Shown piece after piece: positions 21,750-32,514 of a DNA stretch of 64,000 bases; position 1 is the stretch's first letter, and each line of letters starts with the position of its first letter. Both the position numbers and the translations under genes were made by a program. The DNA comes from Zasmidium citrigriseum. Its lineage: Eukaryota > Ascomycota > Dothideomycetes > Mycosphaerellales > Mycosphaerellaceae. The notes beneath the pieces were generated by a model, which worked only from the letters and a program-made list of their open reading frames with translations, was not told the DNA's origin and made no database searches. The stretch lies in NCBI GenBank assembly GCA_002786025.1, contig NHNW01000006.1:186001-250000 (forward strand), read 5' to 3'.

Positions 21750-23492
21750 ATGGACCTCAAGCGTTTGAAGACGCTTCCTTGGGACGTCGGCAATGGACCT
21801 CTTCCCTTCCAGACCAAAGATCGAACCGACGAGACAGCAACGAACGAGAAGAGCAACATTACGGAGAAGGATGAAATACCCGCTTCCAAATCTCCCAAGA
21901 CAGCCAGTGAGAACGAACTGGAGACATACGGCATCAATGAGAAGAAGCTCCTTCGCAAGCTCGATCTCCACCTTCTCCCTGGCGTCTGCGTTCTCTACCG
22001 TAAGTATTCAGCCACGAGACCTCCACTTACCATTGCTAATGACTTCATCAATCGACAGTCCTCTCCTTCCTCGATCGCAGCAACGTCGCCAACGCCCGTC
22101 TCGAAGGCCTCACCGACGACCTCCACATGACCGGGAATCAATACCTCACCGGCCTCACAATGTTCTTCATCGGCTACATCCTTCTCGAAGTCCTCTGGAA
22201 CGTCATCCTCAAACGAATTGGACCTAAACTCTGGCTTCCTATCGTCACGCTCGCCTTCGGCATCGTATCGACGTTGCAAGGCGTTGTGGTGTACAATGGA
22301 GGACAGACTGGCGTTGCGGGATTCTTTATCGTGAGGCTGTTTTTGGGTCTTACAGAAGGTGGGTTGTTTCCTGGCGTGGTATTCTACCTATCTATGTGGT
22401 TCAGAAGGGCAGAGAGGCAGTATCGCATTGCGTTGTTCTTTGCTATGGCCAGTTTGGCGGGGGCTTTTGGTGGTATCCTTGCGTATGGCATTGGCTTCAT
22501 GAGAGGTGTCGCGGGCTTGAAGGGATGGGTAAGTTGCCCTTCTGCCAATGAAATCAGCTGCTTGCTAACACTCGATCGAAGCGTTGGATCTTCATCATCG
22601 AAGGTATCCTTACCTGCATCCTCGCTGTCGCCGCCTTCTGGTACATCTCCGACTGGCCATCGAAAGCCAAGTTCATCAACGAAGACGAGCGGGCCGTGGT
22701 CAATGCTCGTCTGAAAGACGACAGCGATGCAGCCCAAAACGAGGGCTTCACTTGGAGCAATGTCCTTGAAGCGGTGAAAGATCCCAAGGTGTGGCTGTAC
22801 AATTTGGTTTTCCATACGCTCAGCTTACCGCTGTATACGTTGTCTCTGTTCCTGGTATGTCCTTCCCTCCTGAAGCTAGAGTTTACACCGCTAATTGAGC
22901 CTTGCAGCCCTCCATCATCAAAGCCCTGGGCTACGCAAACTGGCAAGCCCAACTACTCACTGTTCCGCCATACGCCCTGGCAACGATCTTGACCGTTGCC
23001 TACGCAATCGTCTCCGAACGCTTTGGGATGCGATCCCCGTTCATCATCGCCTCGTCTTTGACTGCAATCATCGGCTATTGCATCCTGTTAGGCAACACAG
23101 ATCCCACCGCAAAGCCCGGAGTCAGCTATGTCGGCGTATTCTTCGCAGCTGCAGGAATCTACCCATCCGTCGCCCTAGGCCTCAGTTGGCCGGCTATGAA
23201 TGTCAGTGGACAGACGAAGCGTGCTGCTGCCAATGGCTTGCAGATTACGATTGGGAATCTAGGGGCTGTAATTGGGACACAGCTTTATCGATCGAATGAC
23301 GGGCCAAGATACATCGTTGGTCACAGTGTGGCGTTGGCATACCTTGTTGGCAATATTTTCGTTGTGAGCGTTCTGTGGTGGCTGTTGAACAAGATCAACC
23401 GACAGAGGGACGCTGAAGCAGAACGGAATCCAGAAGTGCTTGAGGGAGAATGGACGGGAGACAATGATCCTCGCTGGAGGTTTAGAGTGTAA
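21750..23492 (+). CDS. MFS transporter, anion:cation symporter (Dal5/Tna1-like)
   Basis: Four exons (21750-21999, 22059-22528, 22582-22854, 22908-23492) give 525 residues with introns of 53-59 nt. After an 80-residue hydrophilic N-terminus, the first helices include LLSFLDRSNVANARLEGL, the signature entry of the ACS family (allantoate, nicotinate, vitamin and organic-anion permeases). Other blocks that fit are FIGYILLEVLWNVILKR, RLFLGLTEGGLFPGVVFYL and SWPAMNVSGQTKRAAANG. Twelve hydrophobic segments are expected, six on each side of a central loop at about residues 255-300. It sits in the plasma membrane and probably imports a small organic anion with protons; the substrate cannot be read from sequence. 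It converges on another MFS gene 143 nt away, but the two belong to different families. Confidence 0.93.
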
Positions 23493-23635
23493 CTCTTCAA
23501 ATACATTACTATCAAACGGGATCGCTATGCAGTCTATCTCTTTCATCATCTAATCATGCAATGCTTCCGTAGTCGTACAAATCTCAGGCGATATTCCGTT
23601 CGTAAATCGTGCTGCAGAAGGTGCTGGGTATCTTT

Positions 23636-25439
23636 CTAGTCTGGAGAGAATCTGGACAACTTGCGGATCCTCGCGCCGTAGATGTAGTATACAATCGGGA
23701 CCGGGAACAAGGCCAGGCAGAGGAATGCGAGCAAGCTCATCGCCCATGGCACTCCCAAGTTCTTGAACATCTACAAAAGGCGTTAGCAATGGGCTCCATC
23801 TGTTTGATGAATATAAACTCACCTGAGTCGCAAACAACGGGAAGCCAGCCCCAACCCACGATCTGAAGAACGTGTTGGCCGCAATCGCACTGTTGGCGTT
23901 CATCTTGTATACATCAATGATGTAGTTCAACCCCTGCAAGAAAATCATCATCAGACCCATGCCAATCGGCGCAGCAGCGATGATCTGTGGCCAAGGCGTA
24001 ATGCTTGGGAAACTCGTCCAGCCGAACCAGAACATGCCGATGGGAAGAATACCGCCGCCGATGATCATGGGGATGAGGCGTTCCTCGGGGACGATGTGGC
24101 CTTCCTTCTCCATCACTCTCTTTAGACGGGTCTTGGTGATATAGGTGATTACGAGGGAGCCGATGATGACACCGACGAGGACGCTGAGGAAGGGGAGGGC
24201 ACCGACACCGAGGTTCCAGCCGCGTTCGTCTTGGAAGCTGACGGGGAAAGCTTCGAAGAAGCCGTAGATGAGACCTGGACATCGTCAGTCTATTCGTTCA
24301 ATTGGATGAGCCGATTGTAACATACCGTAGATCAAAGCGATGTAGATTGTGATGAGGACCAGGATGGGCTCCATGATCAACATCGTGAAAGGTCGCAGCA
24401 AGTACTTCTCGGCAATTTCATGGAGGTTAACTTCTTTCTCGTCGGCAGGCGCATGAATGGCCCAGTTGCGCGTCTGGTAACGCAGCTTCTTCGCCTTTCG
24501 TTGGAGCAGGACAGGGGCGAATGTCTCCGGAATGACGAAGAAGCCAATGGAGCCGAAGAGCGCTGCCATGATCATCGTGATCCACTGCGTCCATCTCCAG
24601 CCGAGGTGGCTCATGGTAATGAAACCTCCGAGGATGGGACCTAGGGCCTACATCGTGTCAGTGGAGGTGACTTAATCCATCGCAGGCTACTTACCGGTCC
24701 CATGAAGGTCGAGGCAGAGAAGATACACATGGCCACACCACGGTCGATAGGATCAAAGAAGTCCGCTAGAGCTCCTCCGACAACCGCCAAGGGTGCACTG
24801 GCGAAGAATCCTCCAAAGAATCGGCAAATCATGACCGTTTCGATGTTCTGAGCCACGGCCACAGGAATCTGGAAGATGCCAAAGATGATGTATCCGAAGA
24901 AAAGAGGCGGCTTCCGTCCAAATAGTTCGCTGAATGGTCCCCAGACAATTGGTCCAAATGCAAAGCCAAGTACGAACAAGGATGTACTAAGCACGACGAC
25001 CTCCGAGCCGACCTTGTATTCCGTGGCGAGTGGTTGGACTGCGGAGCTCAGTACGGAGGAGGCGAATGTAACGACCAAGGTCATCATGCCCATGGCGACG
25101 GCGATGGCCCATTTTCTTCGTGGGTTCCAGTTCATTGGGTTCTGCAGAAACATTAGCGGCGATACAAGATATAGCAGATCTTGTGGTTTTCTGAATTACC
25201 AGCTTGTCATCAGGTCCGTCCCAGTCTACCACATTCGGGTCGCGCTCATCTTCATCATCCTCCTTCTTTTCCGATTCTTGAGTCTGGGGTTGCCTTTCTA
25301 CGTCGACTTCCTGGCTTTCGTTGCCTGCAACATCGCCCTCCTTGTCCACATCGTCGCTCGGCTTTCGCGACAACATGCTCGTGTCGGATAGTTGAGAACT
25401 GCGCTGCGTGTCTAGTTGTCGTTCGTCCTGAGGCGCCAT
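23636..25439 (-). CDS. MFS transporter, drug:H+ antiporter-1 type
   Basis: Five exons (25439-25200, 25141-24695, 24647-24326, 24274-23823, 23770-23636) give 531 residues with introns of 47-58 nt. The first 80 residues are acidic and disordered, typical of cytosolic DHA1 N-termini. NPMNWNPRRKWAIAV leads into helix 1, GPFSELFGRKPPLFFGY is MFS motif A, and ARIRKLSRFSPD closes the protein. The NPxNW...RRKW start and the loop IYGFFEAFPVSF are characteristic of fungal DHA1 multidrug or polyamine exporters. Twelve membrane segments are expected. The substrate is unknown; toxin or fungicide export is a family possibility, not something shown here. No biosynthetic enzymes lie next to it beyond a single PRISE-type reductase 0.9 kb upstream. 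Confidence 0.93.
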
Positions 25440-26335
25440 CGGGTCGTGCGCGCCGCAGAAGGTTCACTGTTTCAGCAGATCCCCGTCGTGCGAGGCAAAC
25501 AAAGAGATGCCGGAGCAACCAGAACCAACACGACTCGAGCAGAGTCCGTCGAGTTGATGTCCTTTACCTACAAACGCGCGCGTGGAAGGACGTAGGTTTG
25601 TATATATACATTACGTCTTCGTAGGCGCGTAGTCAATCTGCAGTCTAGTGTTCCGCGGTGCCATGGACTTAATGGTGACGACATGTACAGAGAGGCATCT
25701 GCAGACGGCGTGGGGACTCGGCTATCGCCCAGATCGTCCAGACAGGCTGTCACGGTAGGGCCGGTTCGATCTTTAGTTTGTGTGTTAAGTCCGGCCAATC
25801 AAGAAAGGCATGTCCACAGAGTCTTTGATGTACCTGAGCCTACCGTCATGCGGCGTTTGGGCCGAAGTACCGTCTTTGTGGGTGGCCGCACTTGCGGTGC
25901 TTTTGTCTACGTCCGCCGTGAACATCTTTACCTCATCTCGTACTCGAGAAGAGAAGGATCTCGACTTCGTACGAGCAGTCTTCATCCGAACCATGTCCTC
26001 TGGATCCAGATGTCAGTGCAAGCTTGTCAACGAGGAGAACGGCTGCTTGCTACGAAATATGACGTAGTATTCGAAGTGATTGAGTTTCGAAATAGAGTTC
26101 AGCCTCAGATTTAGCGTGAAAGAAGACTCCTTAGTGTCGATCGACCGGATCGATCTCCTGTGTTGGCGGTTGTCCTTTAGAATTCGACTGACAGCACGTG
26201 TCTCCTGAACAAGGCCCATAACTCTGTATCCTCTGGACGTTGCTCGTCGACGTATGACTTAGAAGCTGCGCCCGACTCTGACTTGAGTAAGACGCTCATA
26301 CCCTGGCGCTCCAGTCGAGATAATTGGTCACCGTG
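25440..26335. other. Intergenic, between DHA1 transporter and PRISE reductase
   Basis: This 896-nt spacer has open frames up to 143 codons (25683-26114) but no protein-like composition. It carries the transporter promoter and the reductase 3' end. Confidence 0.5.
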
Positions 26336-27742
26336 CTAGATCATCGGATTCGCAGCCTCCACTACAGGCGGAGGAATCACACCCATCTGTGCCATGTCCT
26401 GGTACATCTCGAAAATAGATTCCAGTGTATCCACGAATCCGTTGAAGCCGAATCTACGCAACTTGGCGACAGATGGCTGGCCAATGACATAGTAGATGAA
26501 ATCGTGCTGAGAGAAAAGCTCCCCTCCAGCATCGTCGAATGGGTTGACTGTGATCTTTCCTTTAGAATTGCGCATGATGGTCTCCCATGCAGTGTTGTTC
26601 GCAGGATCCTTGGACCAGTCTGCAAGCGAGCGAGAGAGCCTGATGGAGTTTGGTGAGCCAATCCCAAGGGGACAATCTACTCCACCAGCAAGTTCAATCT
26701 TCTTGATGTTGGAGTCGTCGAGTTCGGGCCCCTCGACGCCCCTTTCGACACCATACCAGCGTGCCAGTTCTGGAAAGAATCTGTCCCAGCTGATCGGACT
26801 ACCGTCCTGAGCGTTGAAGGCTTGGTTCGCGCATTTGTCTTCAAGGACCGCCCACTCCGACAAAAATCCCGTCAGCCGCGCACTGGAATGACAGCATTCG
26901 TATTGCCACTCATCGACGTCGCCCGCGAAGAAGATCGGTTCGCCCTTCGCGGCTTGCACTGCGGCCAGAATGGCAGATGGTAGGAGAAAGTTCATGCCAG
27001 CAGTTGACGTCGCACCGATGATACCAAATGGACGGATAACGTTCCAGTCGGTACCTTCGTGCCGCTCACAGAATTTGAACAAGGCGTCTTCTTGTGGATA
27101 GTAGAAGTTGTTGGAGATGTGCTTTGGCGGAGGGTCTGACTCGGTGAAGGGTCTGCGTGCTCTGCCAATATGGCCGCCATAGTGTTTCCCGCCAGCTGCA
27201 GAGATGAAGATATTAGGCTTTATCTTTGTAGCGTTTTTCAGGACTTTTTCTTCCGTCAACTTACTTTGAAGTAGGATACGCTTAGGAATGAGGTTAGTCT
27301 TGTCGAGTACCTCCAGGAACTTCTCGAAGATGGGCACATTGGTCTCAATCAGTGCATCGGCCATTGCGGGGTCCATTGCGTTGTGGCCTTTCGGATGGAT
27401 GTAGCCGTAGAAAAAGACATGATCGACCTTTTCGACGCCTGCTTGTTTAAGGCCAGCAGAGATCTCGGCGACAGATTGAGTGAGATCCGTGGGGACATGT
27501 TTGATACGGGCTTGCTGGTCTGGCGACAACAATGACCACATTCCAGGGCTAGGTGGATTGCGCGAAAGAGCGTAAACCGTCTTCCATCGATGGGGGGAGT
27601 CCACAAGGCAACGCAAGGTGCTGAATCCCGAGATACCAGTGGCGCCAACCACAATGGCTGTCAGATCTTTGATCGATGGGTCAAAGGTGGGCAAGTTCCG
27701 GTAAATTCCAGACCGGCGAAGCGGATGCTGTTCAGAACCCAT
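26336..27742 (-). CDS. PRISE-type short-chain reductase (progesterone 5-beta-reductase/iridoid synthase-like)
   Basis: Two exons (27742-27265 and 27195-26336) give 445 residues. The 69-nt intron has no stop in frame, so the genomic frame reads straight through as 468 codons. Splicing (GTAAGT...CTGCAG) restores LLQTGGKHYGGHIG, the family's catalytic block with Lys163. The Rossmann nucleotide loop is GATGISGF at 33-40. The second catalytic element is FYYPQED, with the Tyr at about 191-192. PRISE enzymes are NADPH-dependent reductases acting on enones such as progesterone-like or iridoid precursors, and fungal relatives occur in secondary-metabolite loci. Here no backbone synthase is nearby, so the pathway is unknown. 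Length and key residues are complete. Confidence 0.87.
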   Translation of the reverse strand: MGSEQHPLRRSGIYRNLPTFDPSIKDLTAIVVGATGISGFSTLRCLVDSPHRWKTVYALSRNPPSPGMWSLLSPDQQARIKHVPTDLTQSVAEISAGLKQAGVEKVDHVFFYGYIHPKGHNAMDPAMADALIETNVPIFEKFLEVLDKTNLIPKRILLQSKLTEEKVLKNATKIKPNIFISAAGGKHYGGHIGRARRPFTESDPPPKHISNNFYYPQEDALFKFCERHEGTDWNVIRPFGIIGATSTAGMNFLLPSAILAAVQAAKGEPIFFAGDVDEWQYECCHSSARLTGFLSEWAVLEDKCANQAFNAQDGSPISWDRFFPELARWYGVERGVEGPELDDSNIKKIELAGGVDCPLGIGSPNSIRLSRSLADWSKDPANNTAWETIMRNSKGKITVNPFDDAGGELFSQHDFIYYVIGQPSVAKLRRFGFNGFVDTLESIFEMYQDMAQMGVIPPPVVEAANPMI

Positions 27743-28599
27743 GGCGAAGCCGAGAAGGGAGGTCCCGATATTGGTGCTGGCTGGAGGTGTTGGAACAGGC
27801 TACCGCTCTCAGCCATGATGAGTCTTTTGTATTGCCGCAGCTCAAGTGGGTTGGACAACGTGGAAGCTTGGGAAGTGGAACGAAGGGATCCACAACGTCA
27901 TGGCAGGCTAATGCATCAATCCATGTTATTCGGCAACTTCTGCACCGCTTCGATGCTAAGTCACAAGGCATCCACACACCATATGCACCCTACTGCAAAT
28001 GGCAAATGGTATGTTCAAAGCACGTCGTAATTCATCCTGCTTGTGTGCAGTCCACAGCTCATAGGACATTGAGTGTCTTTCCGACTCATGCTGCGACAGA
28101 ATATGAGCTTCAGGCGTTGAACTGTGGCCATTTGGAATTGAGCTAGGAGGTCGAAGATGTTGAATGTGATGACTAGGTGGCGGGGGGAGGAGCATGAAAG
28201 CAGAGGCAAAGAAGGACAGACGTTTGGATGCCCAGCGTCAGCCCCACAGATCTAAACCCAATCTCTGCAGGAACGGAACGCTTGGCATCTCGGCCATCGG
28301 AAAAGACACGCTCCGATCCACGCTTAGTGGGTGATGAGTGTGTACCTGCTGCTCTTTGAATCATCACCGAGAGAGATTTCCACGTCAACCACCGACATCT
28401 TCTCGCATCCATACACGATGTTTCCCATTTAAAAATTCTACCAATTGACATCAGCCCAGCCTTAAGCCCGAGACTCGGCCTTTCCTACCTCCTGCGTACC
28501 TTCCTCATGCCATTCATCATCCTGCTAAACTAAGAGCAATCATCCACTATCAACACGCTTGTCGGCCATCTCATATTGTCGTCAATTTCTCACAACTCC
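27743..28599. promoter_or_regulatory. Divergent promoter region, PRISE reductase and DNA glycosylase
   Basis: These 857 nt lie between divergent starts. Small open frames on both strands are not protein-like. No specific site was identified. Confidence 0.45.
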
Positions 28600-29532
28600 A
28601 TGGCACGAGCACTGAGGTCAAGCAGCAAGGCAGTCAACTCAATAAATCGTGCTGTGCCAGCAACACACCACGCCAAGGATCGTCCTCTCGAAGCGAGAAC
28701 TAAGACGACGCGAAAGAAAGCCCTTGGGCCAAACAAAACTCTTGGGGAATCGACTAATACCAAGCGTGATCCAACAGACGCGCTTGCGAGCAACAAATGG
28801 CAGTCATGGTCCCGAAATTCAGCATCAACGCCCTTCCCAGACTTCGGCCATCCTACAGTGCACGAGTGCGAGAGGGCTTACAAGGTCCTTCATGAAATGC
28901 ATCACGAGGATGTTCAGCGCGAATTTGACGACCCGAACACGCCGGAGACGATACCAAATGTCTTAGATGCAATGATCGTTGCCATTCTCAGTCAAGCGAC
29001 TAGCTGGAGCAATGCAAAGCGCGCCATGACCAGCATGAAAAGTATATATGGGTCGATGTTCAATTACGATGGAATTTCAGCCAGTGGGATCGAGAAGCTG
29101 CGAGAGACTATCCGTTGCGGTGGCCTGCACGTGAGAAAGTCCATGATCATCATGTCTATCCTGAGTGAAGTACAAGAGCGACATAGAACTTGGAACCTGA
29201 ACCATCTTCTCGAGCGGAGCGACGAAGACGCCATGAAGGAGCTTCTGAGTTACAAGTACATGGGCCCCAAATCAGCGTCGGTCGTCATGATCTGGTGCTT
29301 AAAACGGAACAGATTTACAGTGGACACCCACATCTATCGAATTGCGGGGCTATGGGAATGGCGACCGGATAAAGCGACGAAAGAGCAGACCCAGGCACAT
29401 CTGGATGCCACTATCCCGCCAGCGTTGAAGTTTGAATTACATTTCTTGCTGATAGCTCATGGAAGAACTTGTCCGGCATGCCGCGGCGGCAGTAAGGACA
29501 CTTCGGGCTGTCCGGTGCAAAATGCGGAATAG
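28600..29532 (+). CDS. HhH-GPD DNA glycosylase, endonuclease III-like
   Basis: One exon encodes 310 residues. The ATG at 28600 (MARALRSSSKAV) is chosen because upstream in-frame codons reach only a TTG. The first 75 residues are basic and disordered and may target nucleus or mitochondria. Residues about 118-285 form the HhH-GPD fold: VLDAMIVAILSQATSWSNAK, the hairpin MGPKSASVVM with the catalytic-type Lys224, and VDTHIYRIAGLW with the catalytic Asp242. These enzymes excise damaged bases and start base excision repair. The C-terminus keeps only three cysteines (291, 294, 304) of the four that normally bind a 4Fe-4S cluster in endonuclease III, with odd spacing. The cluster may therefore be lost. 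The exact base specificity cannot be told. Confidence 0.88.
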   Translation: MARALRSSSKAVNSINRAVPATHHAKDRPLEARTKTTRKKALGPNKTLGESTNTKRDPTDALASNKWQSWSRNSASTPFPDFGHPTVHECERAYKVLHEMHHEDVQREFDDPNTPETIPNVLDAMIVAILSQATSWSNAKRAMTSMKSIYGSMFNYDGISASGIEKLRETIRCGGLHVRKSMIIMSILSEVQERHRTWNLNHLLERSDEDAMKELLSYKYMGPKSASVVMIWCLKRNRFTVDTHIYRIAGLWEWRPDKATKEQTQAHLDATIPPALKFELHFLLIAHGRTCPACRGGSKDTSGCPVQNAE

Positions 29533-29722
29533 CTAGCGCTGTACCAATACCATCTGCTTGCACGTGTAAATAAGAGGTAGCATCGCCAGGGAGTGAATGT
29601 TTGTGGAGCATTGACCGCACGACGGCTCCTCCCGCTCCGCCGCTTTCAGCCTTTATTCCCACCTCACTCCTTCTACCACCCCTCTTCTGTCTTCTCACGC
29701 ACATGCGCCCTCAGCTCGAGAC

Positions 29723-31093
29723 ATGGGATCTTCGATCACTCTTGACGAGGTCGGCATCAAGCTCTCCCGCGAAGAGGCCAGGCTCCACCAAAATGCGGTC
29801 GCCGATTTGCTGAAACGACCATCCACCAACTTCCCAGGCGCCCAACCCGTCTCATTCGCTCGCAAGCATCTGCGCGAACTTGAGCGCGCCGACTACTTCG
29901 TCGCCGAGAAGACCGATGGCATAAGATGTCTCATGTACCTCACTCAGATAGTGAGCGAAGAGCAGCCCGGCGAATTCATGGAAGCTCAATTCCTCATCGA
30001 TCGCAAGAACGACTATTACTATATCCGATCCGGTTTCCTGCACATCCCTCCTATGAACCTCAAACGAGACCCGGAGAGCCGTGAGCCGTCGTATCTGCTC
30101 CCGAACTGGCACATTGGCACCATTCTAGACGGAGAGCTGGTGCGGGACAGATTCCCAGATGGGAGAGAGCAGCGGACATTCCTCGTCTTTGACATACTCG
30201 CGCTGGATAACGAGCGCATGACATCAAGAACATACGATGCGCGCATTGGCAAGATTGGGGTTGTACTGAATCCACTGAAGGAGTTCATGGGGGATTACCC
30301 AGCAGATGCTGAGGCCATGCCGTTTGAGCTCAAAAGAAAGGAACCGCAATTGGGTTATGGCGCAGAGATGATGTTCAAGGACGTCCTACCCAAGTTGACA
30401 CATGGCAACGATGGTTTGATCTACACATGCAGGACCACGCCCTACGTCTCCGGCACCGACCCTCATATCCTAAAATGGAAACCACCGCACGAGAACACCG
30501 TCGACTTCCGACTTCAGTTGGGTGCATTTCCCATGGAAGAGGACGATGAAGGCACATATGAGGACTACGATCAGAAGCCAGAGTTCGAGCTACTTGTCTT
30601 CCACGGCGGCGGACGCGAGGGAAGATCTGATTACAGGAAGTTTGCAGACCTCTACATCACAGACGAAGAATGGGAAGCAATGAAGGGCATGAATCAGCAG
30701 TTTGACGGGCGGGTCATTGAGTGCTGGCGTGAAGCGAACACTGGGCGATGGAGGCCGAAGCTCGACGATGGTACCCCGCGCTTTCGAGACGACAAAGAGC
30801 ATGCGAATCACATCAGTACCGTCACTAGCGTGATTGAGAGCATCGAGGACGCTGTCAGTGAGCAGGATCTGATATCGGCTGCAGGTCGCATCAGGGCGGC
30901 CACTAAAGAGCGTGCAGCAGCAGCAAAAGCAGCAGAAGAAGCAGCCAAGAGGAAGAGGCATGAGGAACAGCGACGGCACGAGGCGATGAAAGCTCAGCAC
31001 GCTCAAGAAGCTGCTCAACGGACATCGTCGGCGGACAAGGCTCAGGAAGTCAAAAAGGAAGAAGAGAATGACGGGCCGTCGTACGCGGACTAA
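29723..31093 (+). CDS. CEG1: mRNA-capping enzyme guanylyltransferase (alpha) subunit
   Basis: One exon encodes 456 residues. KTDGIR at 63-68 is nucleotidyltransferase motif I, whose Lys63 takes the GMP. Further motifs fit in order: DGELV (motif III region), DGLIYTCR (motif IV) and LKWKPP (motif V), followed by an OB fold at about residues 250-370 with WRPKLDDGTPRFRDDK (motif VI-like). The tail after about 390 is an Ala/Lys/Glu-rich helix (KERAAAAKAAEEAAKRKR), an addition that may bind partners. The enzyme transfers GMP to the 5' diphosphate end of nascent RNA in the nucleus, working with a separate triphosphatase. It converges on CBP3 with only 129 nt between stop codons. Identification is secure. 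Confidence 0.97.
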   Translation: MGSSITLDEVGIKLSREEARLHQNAVADLLKRPSTNFPGAQPVSFARKHLRELERADYFVAEKTDGIRCLMYLTQIVSEEQPGEFMEAQFLIDRKNDYYYIRSGFLHIPPMNLKRDPESREPSYLLPNWHIGTILDGELVRDRFPDGREQRTFLVFDILALDNERMTSRTYDARIGKIGVVLNPLKEFMGDYPADAEAMPFELKRKEPQLGYGAEMMFKDVLPKLTHGNDGLIYTCRTTPYVSGTDPHILKWKPPHENTVDFRLQLGAFPMEEDDEGTYEDYDQKPEFELLVFHGGGREGRSDYRKFADLYITDEEWEAMKGMNQQFDGRVIECWREANTGRWRPKLDDGTPRFRDDKEHANHISTVTSVIESIEDAVSEQDLISAAGRIRAATKERAAAAKAAEEAAKRKRHEEQRRHEAMKAQHAQEAAQRTSSADKAQEVKKEEENDGPSYAD

Positions 31094-31222
31094 GCAGCGA
31101 CACAGACTGGGCGGAAAGGCGTTGGCTTGGATAAAGGATACAGCATGATACCCACATGATCTGCGTTGAGAGCTCGATACAGCTAATGTACAATTATCAT
31201 TATTCACACCTTCATTTGAAGG

Positions 31223-32206
31223 CTACTCCTGTGCTTTCTGCGGCGCCTTCAACTCTTCGCTTGTCAAGTGCTCTCGCATTGAGGGGCTCTCCTTTGACAG
31301 GGACAATGCCACGCTCTTGGGGTCGTTGAACTTGACCTGACCTTCGGTGACCGTCGTATCTTCCATGGCTCCCAATCTCTGCAGCTCCCGCATCACATAC
31401 GCCGTGACGTGGGCCACATCACTAATGTCCACGTTCTCACTGGCCTTGAAGACGTTCCGCCAGATCGCCGTGGCCATTACGGCATCTCCCTTGATCAAGC
31501 CCTCATCGTATCCCAGCTGAACACCTCTCCACTGCAACCACAAATCTTTCAAATTCTTATTCCTCACACCCCTAGCAGCCATGCCATGCCACGTCGCCAT
31601 GCGATCCTCCGCCGCGTAGAAAAAGTGATCCAGCAGATTCTGATGCCAGTCCTTCACGTACTTCTCCGGAAAACACCGAAAGCGTACCGTGAGCATCCAC
31701 ATGTGTAGAAAGAGGACTTGTGCCCAGGAGTTGAAGGTCACTTCGAGCCCTAATCCGCCTTTTGTTTTGGGCTCTAGCCACCAGCCGCTTCCTTGACCTA
31801 GATGGTCGCCTGCTTCGTTCATGGGTGGTGTTGCGGGAGGTGTCTCGAGGGCGGAGGGGATTGTGTAGCTGCATTGGCGACTGCATTCTTGGAAGAGGTC
31901 TTCGGTACCGCCGTAGGCAATGTAAGGCTCGGTCGTGGAGCGGAGGGCATTGGATTTGCGGAGCTGGGCGGCGAAGTTCGTGAAGGATGGAGTGTCAGCG
32001 TTCTGCTCGTGCTTTGGCGGCGCCGATGAGGGTCTCTTGAAAGGCTTTTCTGTAGCCTGTCTATGTGAAGTTGTCGATAGGTTGCGTTGGAAGGGTTGAT
32101 TTGGTCGCGGAATTTGCGATTGACGTGTCGTAGTTTTCTGCAGGTTGGAGCGGACCTGTTGGCGAATTGCCCGCAGGCATGAGGAGCATACGGTATTGGA
32201 GGCCAT
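31223..32206 (-). CDS. CBP3: Ubiquinol-cytochrome c chaperone CBP3
   Basis: One exon encodes 327 residues. The first 65 or so residues are rich in Arg, Ser and Thr with almost no acids, a mitochondrial presequence. The conserved chaperone domain spans about 150-290. FNSWAQVLFLHMWMLTVRFR, WHQNLLDHFFYAAEDRM and the DLWLQWRGVQLGYDEGLIKGD block are typical of the Ubiq_cyt_C_chap family. CBP3, with CBP6, binds the mitochondrial ribosome exit and newly made cytochrome b to start bc1 complex assembly. No upstream ATG competes with MASNTV. The gene is tail-to-tail with the capping enzyme. Confidence 0.94.
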   Translation of the reverse strand: MASNTVCSSCLRAIRQQVRSNLQKTTTRQSQIPRPNQPFQRNLSTTSHRQATEKPFKRPSSAPPKHEQNADTPSFTNFAAQLRKSNALRSTTEPYIAYGGTEDLFQECSRQCSYTIPSALETPPATPPMNEAGDHLGQGSGWWLEPKTKGGLGLEVTFNSWAQVLFLHMWMLTVRFRCFPEKYVKDWHQNLLDHFFYAAEDRMATWHGMAARGVRNKNLKDLWLQWRGVQLGYDEGLIKGDAVMATAIWRNVFKASENVDISDVAHVTAYVMRELQRLGAMEDTTVTEGQVKFNDPKSVALSLSKESPSMREHLTSEELKAPQKAQE

Positions 32207-32514
32207 TGTGGAGTGTGAATACGATGATTTGAGGTAAGGGAAGTTTTGGGAGAGATCTCAAGTAGATGATCTCACGACGAATTAAACTCTGCGCTAGCGG
32301 CAGCGGATCTGGCCGCGGAGGTGAATGACTAACCACCCGCTACTCCTTCCTTCTCTTCCACAGTCCCATCCATTTCACACTCTTCATCATCTCCAACAAA
32401 TCCATCTCTGCCCAGCCACCAAGATCGTGCCCGCAATTTCGGGACGGAGTCTTTGGAGAGCTATATGCGCTTTTACAAGCTCAAACCTACCTCGATACGA
32501 AACCGACTGAACAC

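Noticed and set aside
21750..27742. Two transporters plus a PRISE reductase as a biosynthetic cluster
   Set aside because: No backbone synthase (PKS, NRPS, terpene synthase, DMATS), no P450 and no cluster regulator nearby; flanked by housekeeping genes.
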